A stretch of DNA of 64,000 bases from Actinokineospora pegani. GTDB taxonomy: Bacteria > Actinomycetota > Actinomycetes > Mycobacteriales > Pseudonocardiaceae. The stretch is taken from assembly GCF_009745975.1 (NCBI RefSeq), contig NZ_WHOL01000116.1, forward strand, positions 62,001 through 126,000. Direction: 5' to 3'. This document shows, one piece after another, positions 41,849 through 48,924 of this stretch; the first letter of the stretch is position 1; the number at the start of each line of letters is the position of its first letter. The position numbers and the translations under genes are program-made. A model generated the notes under the pieces. The model had not been told where the DNA came from and searched no databases. It worked only from the letters and a program-made list of their open reading frames with translations.

Positions 41849-42095
41849 GGGCACCTCCCTTGGCGGTGCGCACGGGGGCGCTGTCCGGGTCGACGGGGCG
41901 CGCCGCCGGGTGGTCGGCGCCCAGTCCGGCAGGGTTCGCCGTCCACCACACGGGCGGGTGCTCCCACTCCTGCCCGGGGCGGTAGCGCGGCGACCTGGCG
42001 AACTTCTCGCGCAGCGTCAGCAGGGCGATCACGCCGTAGATGGCCAGCGGGATCACCGCGAGAACGAGAATGGTCTCGACGATCGTCACGGCCAT
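41835..42095 (-). CDS. Small single-pass membrane protein
   Basis: An 86-residue protein with one N-terminal helix (VETILVLAVIPLAIYGVIALLTL) followed by a basic, Trp/Pro-rich cytoplasmic-type tail (EKFARSPRYRPGQEWEHPPVWW). ATG at 42095. It overlaps the DUF5130 start by 14 nt, so the two are cotranslated and probably act together. It may correspond to the small oxidase-associated subunit encoded beside DUF5130 in mycobacteria. Confidence 0.78.
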   Translation of the reverse strand: MAVTIVETILVLAVIPLAIYGVIALLTLREKFARSPRYRPGQEWEHPPVWWTANPAGLGADHPAARPVDPDSAPVRTAKGGARGNW

Positions 42096-42425
42096 TACGG
42101 TAACGGACGAGGTGGGAGCCGGTGCGGCGAGACCCACCGCACCGCCCCGCGCTGACCGCCGCGCGCACGCCGATCCGGCTGTCGTCGCACCGCGTGACCG
42201 TTGGTGCTCTCCTGGTAAGCCTGCTCGGCCGAGTGAACGCCACCGGGGTGGCTCTTTGAGCGTATCGGCAAGGGGCGAACGGCCCCATCTGCCACAACGC
42301 GCCCCCATCGGCCGCTGGGACGTCTTGTCGGTGGCTCGTACGGGTCCTAGCTTTTCACCTGTACGGCCCTTGCGAAACCGCCATTCGCCATTCCGAGCCG
42401 CGTTCTCAGCCCAGGAGGCCACTCC
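42096..42425. other. 330-bp leader region of the hexapeptide-repeat gene
   Basis: No gene supported. It lies between two divergent genes and must hold their promoters. A candidate promoter for the plus-strand gene is listed separately. No long inverted repeat was seen. Confidence 0.5.
42325..42353 (+). promoter_or_regulatory. Candidate promoter of hexapeptide-repeat gene
   Basis: TTGTCG (42325-42330) and TAGCTT (42348-42353) are separated by 17 bp, matching -35/-10 spacing with 4/6 and 3/6 consensus bases. The ribosome-binding site AGGAGG at 42413-42418 and ATG at 42426 follow. This is a pattern match only. Confidence 0.3.
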
Positions 42426-43406
42426 ATGTACACCTTCCCTCCCCTCAGCCCGGTTGTCACTATCACCCGTTCGGGTGACGCGATGCGTTTGAGTGGTCTT
42501 CCGCTGGCAGGCCGCGCCTCGGTGCGGCCGACCGGACTGGCACTCGCGGAGCGGGGCGCGGTGGGCACCCGCGTGACGAGCGGCACCCGGGTCACGGCCG
42601 GCACCCCGGGGACCCGCGTGACCCTGGGCACAGACGCCACCATGGGCACGCGAGTCACCCGAGGCACCCGGGTCACCAGCGGCACCCGCGTCACCATGAA
42701 CGCCGACACCATGGGCACCCGCGTCACTCGCGGCACCCGCGTCACCATGGACACCGACACCATGGGCACCCGCGTCACTCGCGGCACGCGGGTCACTCGC
42801 GGCACCTGGGTGACCATGGGCGCCGACGCCATGGGCACCCGGGTCACCCGGGGTACGCGCGTCACCTGCGGGACTCGCGTCACGATGGGCACCCGAGTCA
42901 CCCGAGGCACCCGCGTCACCTCGGGAACCCGAGTCACCATGGGCACGCGGGTCACCGCCCTCGGCTTCCGCCTGACCATGGGCACCCGAGTCACCCGAGG
43001 CACCCGCGTCACCTGCGGGACTCGCGTCACGATGGGCACCCGAGTCACCCGAGGCACCCGCGTCACCTCGGGAACCCGAGTCACCATGGGCACGCGGGTC
43101 ACCGCCCTCGGCTTCCGCCTGACCATGGGCACCCGGGTCACCCGAGGCACCCGCGTCACCATGGGTACGCGAGTCACCATGGGCACTCGGGTCACTCGTG
43201 GAACCCGGGTCACCAGCGGCACTCGCGTCACCTGCGGAACCCGTGTCACGCGTGGCACCAGGGTCACCGCGCGCACCCCAGGCACCCGGGTCACCTCCTG
43301 CGGGACCCGCGTCACCAGGGGCACCCGCGTCACGCGCGACACCCGGGTGACCGGAGCCGCGCGCGGGACCAGGGTCACCCAGGGCACGCGCGTCACGCTG
43401 GTCTGA
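42426..43406 (+). CDS. GTRVT-hexapeptide repeat protein, undescribed family
   Basis: A 326-residue protein that I do not recognise. After a 46-residue N-terminus (MYTFPPLSPVVTITRSGDA), nearly everything is Gly-Thr-Arg-Val-Thr-x: 37 exact GTRVT copies plus variants (GTWVT, DTRVT, LGFRLT, NADTM). The x positions often run Met, Arg, Ser/Cys, giving an 18-residue super-repeat. ATG at 42426 lies 7 nt after AGGAGG (42413-42418). Base differences between units fall mainly at third codon positions. No signal, membrane segment or catalytic motif; extremely Arg-rich with no Lys in the array. A hexapeptide with Val and Thr at fixed spacing could form a left-handed beta-helix with three hexapeptides per turn, an inference. 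The opposite strand also has an open repeat frame but lacks a ribosome-binding site. Confidence 0.75.
   Translation: MYTFPPLSPVVTITRSGDAMRLSGLPLAGRASVRPTGLALAERGAVGTRVTSGTRVTAGTPGTRVTLGTDATMGTRVTRGTRVTSGTRVTMNADTMGTRVTRGTRVTMDTDTMGTRVTRGTRVTRGTWVTMGADAMGTRVTRGTRVTCGTRVTMGTRVTRGTRVTSGTRVTMGTRVTALGFRLTMGTRVTRGTRVTCGTRVTMGTRVTRGTRVTSGTRVTMGTRVTALGFRLTMGTRVTRGTRVTMGTRVTMGTRVTRGTRVTSGTRVTCGTRVTRGTRVTARTPGTRVTSCGTRVTRGTRVTRDTRVTGAARGTRVTQGTRVTLV
42564..43403 (+). repeat. 18-bp coding tandem repeat array
   Basis: About 45 units of an 18-bp repeat, consensus GGCACCCGCGTCACCnnn, occupy residues 47-326 of the repeat protein. The unit 42864-43010 (147 bp, eight hexapeptide units, one of them 7 residues) is repeated at 43011-43157 with a single base difference seen, marking a recent tandem duplication. 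Confidence 0.95.
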
Positions 43407-43492
43407 TGGGCACGATCCCGGGGGTGGCAGCATCCCCACCCAGGTCCACCACAGCCGTCCCGATCAGCAGCGGCAACCCGAGTGCGCACCGC

Positions 43493-44164
43493 TCAGGCCG
43501 CCTCACCCAGGTACGGCAGCCACAACGGGTCCGCGTCGACGACGCCCGCGAGCAGCCGCCAGTGCGGGCCGCGCGGGGCCGTGGGCACGACGCGCAGGCG
43601 CCAGCCGAGGTCGGTGAGGAGTTTGTCGGCCTTGCGGTGGTTGCACCTGGCGCAGCAGGCGACGCAGTTCTGCCACGTGTGCTGGCCGCCGCGGGAGCGG
43701 GGGATCACGTGGTCTATCGTCTCGGCTCGACCACCGCAGTAGGCGCAGCGGTAGCGGTCGCGGTGCATCAGCCCGGCCCTGGTCAGCGGCACCCGGCCCC
43801 GGTAGGGGACGCGGACGTAGCTGCTGAGCCGGATGACCGAGGGCACCTGCACGCTCGCTGTCGCCGAGTGCACGACCATCCCGGTCGGGTCACCGTGGAC
43901 GACCTCGGCCTTGCCGCAGACCACGAGCACGACCGCGCGCCGCAGCGGCAGCGCGGTGAGCGGCTCGAAGGTGGTGTTGAGCAGCAGGACCCGGCGCCTG
44001 CCCCAGGTCGGGGGGTGCGTGGGCAGGGGGACGGGCGCGGCGAGAACAGGCGCGCCGCGCGCCAGGGCGAGCTCGCGCTCGGGGTGCCCGCCCGTGGGCA
44101 GGCACAGCGTCGGCCGCGGCAGCCCTGGGGGCGCGCCACGGCGGGTCGGTTGTCGTTCTGGCAC
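43493..44164 (-). CDS. HNH endonuclease family protein
   Basis: A 223-residue protein with a C-terminal HNH nuclease domain: CAYCGGRAETIDHVIPRSRG, then NCVACCARCNHRKAD, giving the two Cys pairs and the H-N-H residues. The N-terminal part (VLLLNTTFEPLTALPLRRAVVLV) matches stand-alone actinobacterial HNH proteins at the Rv2469c position. GTG at 44164 is chosen for GGAGG about 6 nt ahead; longer frames lack one. Target unknown; no restriction or phage genes adjoin. Confidence 0.92.
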   Translation of the reverse strand: MPERQPTRRGAPPGLPRPTLCLPTGGHPERELALARGAPVLAAPVPLPTHPPTWGRRRVLLLNTTFEPLTALPLRRAVVLVVCGKAEVVHGDPTGMVVHSATASVQVPSVIRLSSYVRVPYRGRVPLTRAGLMHRDRYRCAYCGGRAETIDHVIPRSRGGQHTWQNCVACCARCNHRKADKLLTDLGWRLRVVPTAPRGPHWRLLAGVVDADPLWLPYLGEAA

Positions 44165-44311
44165 TCGACCACCTCCACCAGTGCTGTCTAAGTCGACCAC
44201 ACATGGGGCTGTTCGCGCACGTGTGTTCTCCCACGCGTCGCCATCCGCACCCCGTACGGCCCACTTGACCGACTTCGACGCCACCCGCGGTCGTCGCTAT
44301 CGTCGGCCCCG

Positions 44312-45289
44312 ATGAACGCGACAGCCCTGACCCAGTTCCTGGTCGAGCAACCCAACTGCGCCACCGAGGAAGGCACCTGGTGCGCCCGGCTCTGGCGGCT
44401 CACCAGCAACGAGTGGCTGGCCAGCCAAGCGGGCTGGCTCGTGGCCAAACCGCTCAAGATCCTGCTGATCGTCGTGATCGCCCTCGCCATCCGCTTCCTG
44501 ACCCGCAGGCTCATCGACCGGCTCACCAACGGTGACGGCAAGACCCCCGCGCTGCTCAAGCCGCTCCGGGAGCGCACGCCCGGCCTGGGCAACCTAGTCT
44601 CCGAGCGGCGCGCCCAGCGGGCCAAGACGATCGGGTCGGTCCTCAAGTCAGTCGTGACGTTCATGGTCTACGGCCTGGCGTTCGTGCTGGTCCTGGGTGA
44701 GCTGGGGGTCAACCTCGGGCCGATCATCGCCTCGGCCGGGGTCGTCGGCGTCGCGCTCGGCTTCGGCGCGCAGAACCTGGTCAAGGACTTCCTGTCCGGG
44801 ATCTTCATGATGCTCGAGGACCAGTACGGGGTCGGCGACGTCGTCGACGTCGGCGAGGCCAGCGGCACGATCGAGGCGGTCGGCCTGCGGGTGACCACGC
44901 TGCGCGACATCAACGGGACCGTCTGGTACGTGCGCAACGGCGAGATCCTGCGCGTGGGCAACTCCAGCCAGGGGTTCGCCGTCGCCCTGGTCGACCTGCC
45001 GGTGGGCTACAGCGCCGACGTCGCACAGGTCACCGAGATCCTCAAGCGGGTCGGGCACGAGACCGTCGCCGAGGAGCCGGTGGCCAGCGACGTCATCGCC
45101 GAGCCGGAGGTGCTGGGCGTGGAGAAGGTCACGCCGGAGAGCATCACCATCCGGATGACGGTCAAGGTGCGTCCGGGCAGGCAGTGGGCCGTGCAGCGGG
45201 CGCTGCGGGCGCGGGCGATGAGCGAGTTGGAGGCCGCGGGCATCGCCCCGCCGATGGGCAGGCTGTTCCCCGCCGCCCCGCCCGCGTGA
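44312..45289 (+). CDS. MscS-type mechanosensitive channel
   Basis: A 325-residue small-conductance mechanosensitive channel. The N-terminal helix lies at about residues 45-65 and a second at about 110-132. The pore helix GPIIASAGVVGVALGFGAQNLVKDFLSGIFM and the beta-domain YGVGDVVDVGEASGTIEAVGLR are diagnostic. ATG at 44312. It releases solutes on hypo-osmotic shock. Upstream of glbO by 21 bp, probably cotranscribed. Confidence 0.95.
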   Translation: MNATALTQFLVEQPNCATEEGTWCARLWRLTSNEWLASQAGWLVAKPLKILLIVVIALAIRFLTRRLIDRLTNGDGKTPALLKPLRERTPGLGNLVSERRAQRAKTIGSVLKSVVTFMVYGLAFVLVLGELGVNLGPIIASAGVVGVALGFGAQNLVKDFLSGIFMMLEDQYGVGDVVDVGEASGTIEAVGLRVTTLRDINGTVWYVRNGEILRVGNSSQGFAVALVDLPVGYSADVAQVTEILKRVGHETVAEEPVASDVIAEPEVLGVEKVTPESITIRMTVKVRPGRQWAVQRALRARAMSELEAAGIAPPMGRLFPAAPPA

Positions 45290-45310
45290 CCGATGGGTGA
45301 GTATTGAGCC

Positions 45311-45694
45311 GTGGGCACACCCGAGACGTTCTACGACGCGGTCGGCGGCGAAGCGACCTTCACCCGGATCGTGGGCCGGTTCTACGAGGAGGTCGCCAAG
45401 GACGAGGTCCTGCGGCCGATGTACCCGGAGGAGGACCTCGGCCCGGCCGAGGACCGCCTGCGGCTGTTCCTCATGCAGTACTGGGGCGGTCCGCACACCT
45501 ACTCCGACCAGCGCGGGCACCCCCGGCTGCGGATGCGGCACAACCCGTTCACCATCGGCCCGATCGAGCGCGACGCCTGGCTGCGCTGCATGCGGATCGC
45601 CGTGGACGAGCAGGGTCTGCCGGAGCCGCTGCGGGCCCAGCTCTGGCGGTACCTGGAGATGGCCGCGAACAGCATGATGAACAGCTGGGTCTAG
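45311..45694 (+). CDS. glbO: Truncated haemoglobin, group II (trHbO)
   Basis: A 127-residue globin. [22 protein letters not shown] opens the fold, the proximal His lies in RLRMRHNPF, and [13 protein letters not shown] and the later Trp are group II features. GTG at 45311. It binds haem and oxygen and has been linked to respiration in mycobacteria, fitting the nearby oxidase-associated genes. Its TAG stop (45692-45694) lies inside the CTAGGCCGTG end of a dispersed element. Confidence 0.95.
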   Translation: MGTPETFYDAVGGEATFTRIVGRFYEEVAKDEVLRPMYPEEDLGPAEDRLRLFLMQYWGGPHTYSDQRGHPRLRMRHNPFTIGPIERDAWLRCMRIAVDEQGLPEPLRAQLWRYLEMAANSMMNSWV

Positions 45695-45722
45695 GCCGTG
45701 CTGTGAATGCCCGTGTTCGCGG
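45691..45722. repeat. Single-end copy of CTAGGCCGTGTT element at glbO stop
   Basis: These bases match the reverse complement of the right end of the element at 58057 (about 28 of 31 positions), from CTAGGCCGTG through CCGTGTTCGCG. The first bases include the glbO stop codon. No second inverted end is found before the next gene. Confidence 0.65.
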
Positions 45723-45785
45723 AAAGTGCGCGGCGTCTGCGGAATCCCGGGTGCGGGCGGCCCGGGACTGGCAGGATGGCTCACC

Positions 45786-47375
45786 GTGGGAACCGCGCAC
45801 GACGAGCCGTCCGGTGCAGCCGCAGCGCCGCCGTGGTGGCGCGACGCGGTGTTCTACCAGGTCTACGTCCGCTCCTTCGCCGATTCCGACGGCGACGGGG
45901 TGGGCGACCTCGAGGGCATCCGGTCCCGGCTGGGCTACCTGGAGCTGCTCGGGGTCGACGCGCTCTGGCTGACCCCGTTCTTCACCTCCCCGATGGCCGA
46001 CCACGGCTACGACGTGGCCGACCCGCGCGACGTCGACCCGCTGTTCGGCGACCTGGCCGCGTTCGACCGGCTGGTGGCCGAGGCGCACGAGCACGGCATC
46101 CGGGTCACCATCGACCTGGTGCCCAACCACACCAGCGACCAGCACCCGTGGTTCGCCGCGGCGCTGCGCGGCGGCCCGGAGCGGGCCCGCTACCACTTCC
46201 GCCCCGGCCGCGGCGCAGGCGGTGAGCTGCCGCCGAACAACTGGACCAGCGTGTTCGGCGGCCCGGCGTGGACGCGCTCGCCGGACGGCGAGTGGTACCT
46301 GCACCTGTTCGCCCCGCAGCAGCCGGACCTGAACTGGGACAACTCCGACGTGCGCGCCGACCTGGTGCAGACGCTGCGGTTCTGGCTGGACCGGGGTGTG
46401 GACGGCTTCCGCATCGATGTCGCGCACGGCATGGCCAAGGCCCCGGGCCTGCCCGACCTGGACCCGGCGGTGGTGCCGGTGCTGACCGGCGCGCACGCCC
46501 ACCCAGCGGAGGACCCCCGGTTCGACAACGACGACGTGCACGACATCCACCGGATGATCCGGCAGGTGGTCGACCGCTACGCCGACACCGTCACCGTCGG
46601 CGAGATCTGGGTGCAGACCGACGAGCGCTTCGCCCGCTACGTGCGCCCGGACGAGCTGCACCTGGGCTTCAACTTCAAGCTCGCGCTGACGGCCTTCGAC
46701 GCCGACTCGGTGCGCCGCACCATCGAGAATTCCCTGACCGCCGTGGCCGCTTCCGGCGTCCCGCCCACCTGGACGCTGTCCAACCACGACGTGGAGCGGC
46801 ACGTGACCCGCTACGGCGGCGGGGAGACCGGCACCCGCCGGGCGCGGGCGATGGCGCTGGTCCAACTGGCCCTGCCCGGCGTGGTGTTCCTCTACAACGG
46901 CGAGGAGCTGGGCCTGCCCAACGTCGACCTGCCGGACTGGGCGCTGCAGGACCCGATCCACGAGCGCACCGGCGGCCGGGAGCGCGGCCGCGACGGCTGC
47001 CGGGTCCCGATGCCCTGGGAGGGCGCGGGCCCCACCTTCGGGTTCTCCACCGGGGACCGGTCGTGGCTGCCGATGCCCGCGGGCTGGGCGTCGTTCACCG
47101 TGGAGTCGCAGTTGGAGGACCCGGGTTCAGTGCTGTCGCTGTACCGGCACGCCCTGGAGGTCCGCAAGACGGTCGAGGCCTTCGACGGCGCGGAGCTGGA
47201 GTGGTACGGCGCTCCCCCGGGCTGCTTCGCCTTCCGCCGCAAGGGCGGCGGCCTGATCTGCGCCCTGAACACCTCGGACGCCCCGGTACCGCTCCCGCCC
47301 GGCGAGGTCCTGCTGGCCAGCGGCCCGGTCACCAGCACCGAACTCCCCCCGGAAACCGCCGTCTGGCTCGTCTGA
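45786..47375 (+). CDS. aglA: GH13 alpha-glucosidase/alpha-amylase family enzyme
   Basis: A 529-residue GH13 enzyme. WWRDAVFYQVYVRSFADSDGDGVGDLEGI, DLVPNHTS, the nucleophile region GFRIDVAHG, the acid/base in VGEIWV and the third Asp in LSNHDVERH are present; the calcium/substrate loop and a C-terminal beta domain follow. GTG at 45786. It likely cleaves alpha-1,4- or alpha-1,6-linked short glucans or maltose-like sugars (Rv2471 position). Cytoplasmic. Followed 33 bp later by the 88-nt hairpin element. Confidence 0.93.
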   Translation: MGTAHDEPSGAAAAPPWWRDAVFYQVYVRSFADSDGDGVGDLEGIRSRLGYLELLGVDALWLTPFFTSPMADHGYDVADPRDVDPLFGDLAAFDRLVAEAHEHGIRVTIDLVPNHTSDQHPWFAAALRGGPERARYHFRPGRGAGGELPPNNWTSVFGGPAWTRSPDGEWYLHLFAPQQPDLNWDNSDVRADLVQTLRFWLDRGVDGFRIDVAHGMAKAPGLPDLDPAVVPVLTGAHAHPAEDPRFDNDDVHDIHRMIRQVVDRYADTVTVGEIWVQTDERFARYVRPDELHLGFNFKLALTAFDADSVRRTIENSLTAVAASGVPPTWTLSNHDVERHVTRYGGGETGTRRARAMALVQLALPGVVFLYNGEELGLPNVDLPDWALQDPIHERTGGRERGRDGCRVPMPWEGAGPTFGFSTGDRSWLPMPAGWASFTVESQLEDPGSVLSLYRHALEVRKTVEAFDGAELEWYGAPPGCFAFRRKGGGLICALNTSDAPVPLPPGEVLLASGPVTSTELPPETAVWLV

Positions 47376-47407
47376 ACCCGCCTTCCGGAACGCGGCCACA
47401 GACCTAC

Positions 47408-47495
47408 CAAGATCATCTCGGCCTGGGGACCCCCGATGTCAGCGCTACGCCGGGGGACCGACGGTTTCAGGTGGGCGAGGCGGGGTGTGCACAGG
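47408..47495 (+). repeat. 88-nt dispersed hairpin element, copy B
   Basis: Gap-free partner of 17276-17363. CAAGATCATC, CTGGGGACCCCC, GGGGGACCGAC and GAGGCGGG-TGT-CACAGG are shared. The stem ACCCCCG/CGGGGG is kept although the loop differs. It starts 33 nt after the alpha-glucosidase stop, in the same orientation as copy A relative to its upstream gene. Confidence 0.7.
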
Positions 47496-47513
47496 GGCTG
47501 GGTTGTCCACAGG

Positions 47514-47753
47514 TCAGCCGGACTCGCCGGTGAAGGTGGTGGCGATCGCGAGGAGGAACAGGGCCGGGCCCGCGACGTTGGCGGTCTGGGCGGCGACCTC
47601 GCGGGCGCGCTGGAAGCGGGCCGGTTCGGGGTCGGGGACCGCGGGGCCGGGGTCGCCGGGTGGGCGGTCGCGGCGCCAGGCGAGGTCGGCTGGGGTGGTG
47701 GGGGCGGTCTCGCGCAGGAAGTCGGCCGTGGGGTCCTGTCCTGGGCTGGTCAT
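47514..47753 (-). CDS. Small single-pass membrane protein
   Basis: A 79-residue protein: acidic/proline-rich N-terminal half (TSPGQDPTADFLRETAPTTP) and one C-terminal hydrophobic helix (NVAGPALFLLAIATTF). ATG at 47753. I do not recognise it; the tail-anchored layout and GC-rich third positions support a real gene. Confidence 0.6.
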   Translation of the reverse strand: MTSPGQDPTADFLRETAPTTPADLAWRRDRPPGDPGPAVPDPEPARFQRAREVAAQTANVAGPALFLLAIATTFTGESG

Positions 47754-47794
47754 ACCTGTCTGACGGTTGGGGAGGCGGGATGATTCCCGATCCG

Positions 47795-48427
47795 TCACAC
47801 GAGCAAAGGCAGCAGGGCGTGGCGGCGGCGGACCACGGCGCCGTAGCGGGCGTCGAGGCGCATCCAGGAGTCGGTGGCGGTGACCTTGATCGTCTCGTCC
47901 TCGTCGTCGGCCAGGAAGCCCATGCCGGACAGGGCGAACAGGCAGCGCAGCGGGACCTTGACGGTCATGCCCTCACCGGTCACGGTGAGCACGGTCTGGT
48001 CCAGCAGGGACGCGGGCGGGTTGCCGGTGGGGCCGACGTTGTCCTTGGCCAGGGCGATGCCCTTGTCGGCGAGGTCGGAGACCATCTTGGCGGGGAGCTG
48101 GTCGACCCGCTGCCAGTGCTTGGTGGGGGGCAGCGCCGAGAGCCACAGCATGTCCTGCGGGTGGCCGGGGTCGAGCCGGTCGCCGCGGACCACGGCCAGC
48201 GCCGCCAGCAGCTCGTTGCCCGACACGGTCAGGTCACCCGGGGTCAGGTCGGCGCGCGCGGTGCGGGTGGCGAGCACGTCGAACGGGGTGGACACCCACG
48301 CGTCGACCAGGCCGCCCTCGCGGGCGCGCAGCCGCACGACGGCCTGCTGGTCGAGCCGCACCGCCCGGGCGACGAACGCCCCGAGGTCGTTGCGCTCCCC
48401 GGGCTCGGCGAAAACCAGCTCAGGCAC
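47795..48427 (-). CDS. Conserved actinobacterial hypothetical protein (Rv2474c position)
   Basis: A 210-residue soluble protein of unknown function: AVRLDQQAVVRLR, WVSTPFDVLATRTA, and MLWLSALPPTKHWQRVDQLPAKMV. GTG at 48427 lies inside the 3' end of the thioesterase gene (8-nt overlap), so the two are coupled. No motif I know; no signal or membrane segment. Confidence 0.75.
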   Translation of the reverse strand: MPELVFAEPGERNDLGAFVARAVRLDQQAVVRLRAREGGLVDAWVSTPFDVLATRTARADLTPGDLTVSGNELLAALAVVRGDRLDPGHPQDMLWLSALPPTKHWQRVDQLPAKMVSDLADKGIALAKDNVGPTGNPPASLLDQTVLTVTGEGMTVKVPLRCLFALSGMGFLADDEDETIKVTATDSWMRLDARYGAVVRRRHALLPLLV

Positions 48428-48857
48428 TCCTGCTCCCCACGCCGCCGTGCCAGGTGGCCAGGAAGTCCCGCTCCACCTCGGTGATCCGCCTCGGGTGCTG
48501 CGTGCTGAAGTCGTAGGGGACCATCGTCGTCGACGCGATCACCGCCACCGGGTCGGACTCGGCCTGCCCGGTGCGGATCTTGTAGTCGAGCACGAAGTAC
48601 GCCGCGCGGATCTCCCGCACGGTGATCTCCACCCGCAGTGCCGCGCCGTGCGCGAACAGCGGCAGCTTGTAGTCCACCGACAGCTTCGCCACGATCAGGC
48701 CCTTGGCCAGGTCCTCGGTGCCGTGCAGCGCCGCCTCGGCGAACAGCATCTCGACCCGCGCCTCCTCGAGCAGCGTGACCGTCCTGGCGTGGTTGACGTG
48801 CCCGTAGAGGTCCATGTCCGACCACCTCGGCCGCACCTGCGCGACGAACACACCCAC
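48420..48857 (-). CDS. Hotdog-fold acyl-CoA thioesterase (4HBT type)
   Basis: A 145-residue thioesterase. RWSDMDLYGHVNHARTVTLLEEAR carries the catalytic Asp region of 4-hydroxybenzoyl-CoA-type enzymes. GTG at 48857 follows GGGAGGGG by 4 nt. It corresponds to the Rv2475c position next to NAD-GDH. Acyl substrate unknown. Confidence 0.88.
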   Translation of the reverse strand: MGVFVAQVRPRWSDMDLYGHVNHARTVTLLEEARVEMLFAEAALHGTEDLAKGLIVAKLSVDYKLPLFAHGAALRVEITVREIRAAYFVLDYKIRTGQAESDPVAVIASTTMVPYDFSTQHPRRITEVERDFLATWHGGVGSRSA

Positions 48858-48924
48858 CGCACCCCTCCCATCACCAGTACCGGGGAACCCTATCGCTGCC
48901 CGGCGCGGGCGCCGGGGCCGGGAG

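Noticed and set aside
42564-43403. CRISPR-like array
   Set aside because: The 18-bp units are contiguous with no spacers, keep a reading frame and have no cas genes nearby.
42347-43489. Minus-strand frame of VTRVP-x repeats opposite the GTRVT gene
   Set aside because: It is the mirror of the 18-bp repeat; it has no ribosome-binding site and overlaps neighbouring signals. The plus strand has AGGAGG and a clean ATG. Not fully excluded, because third positions coincide on the two strands.
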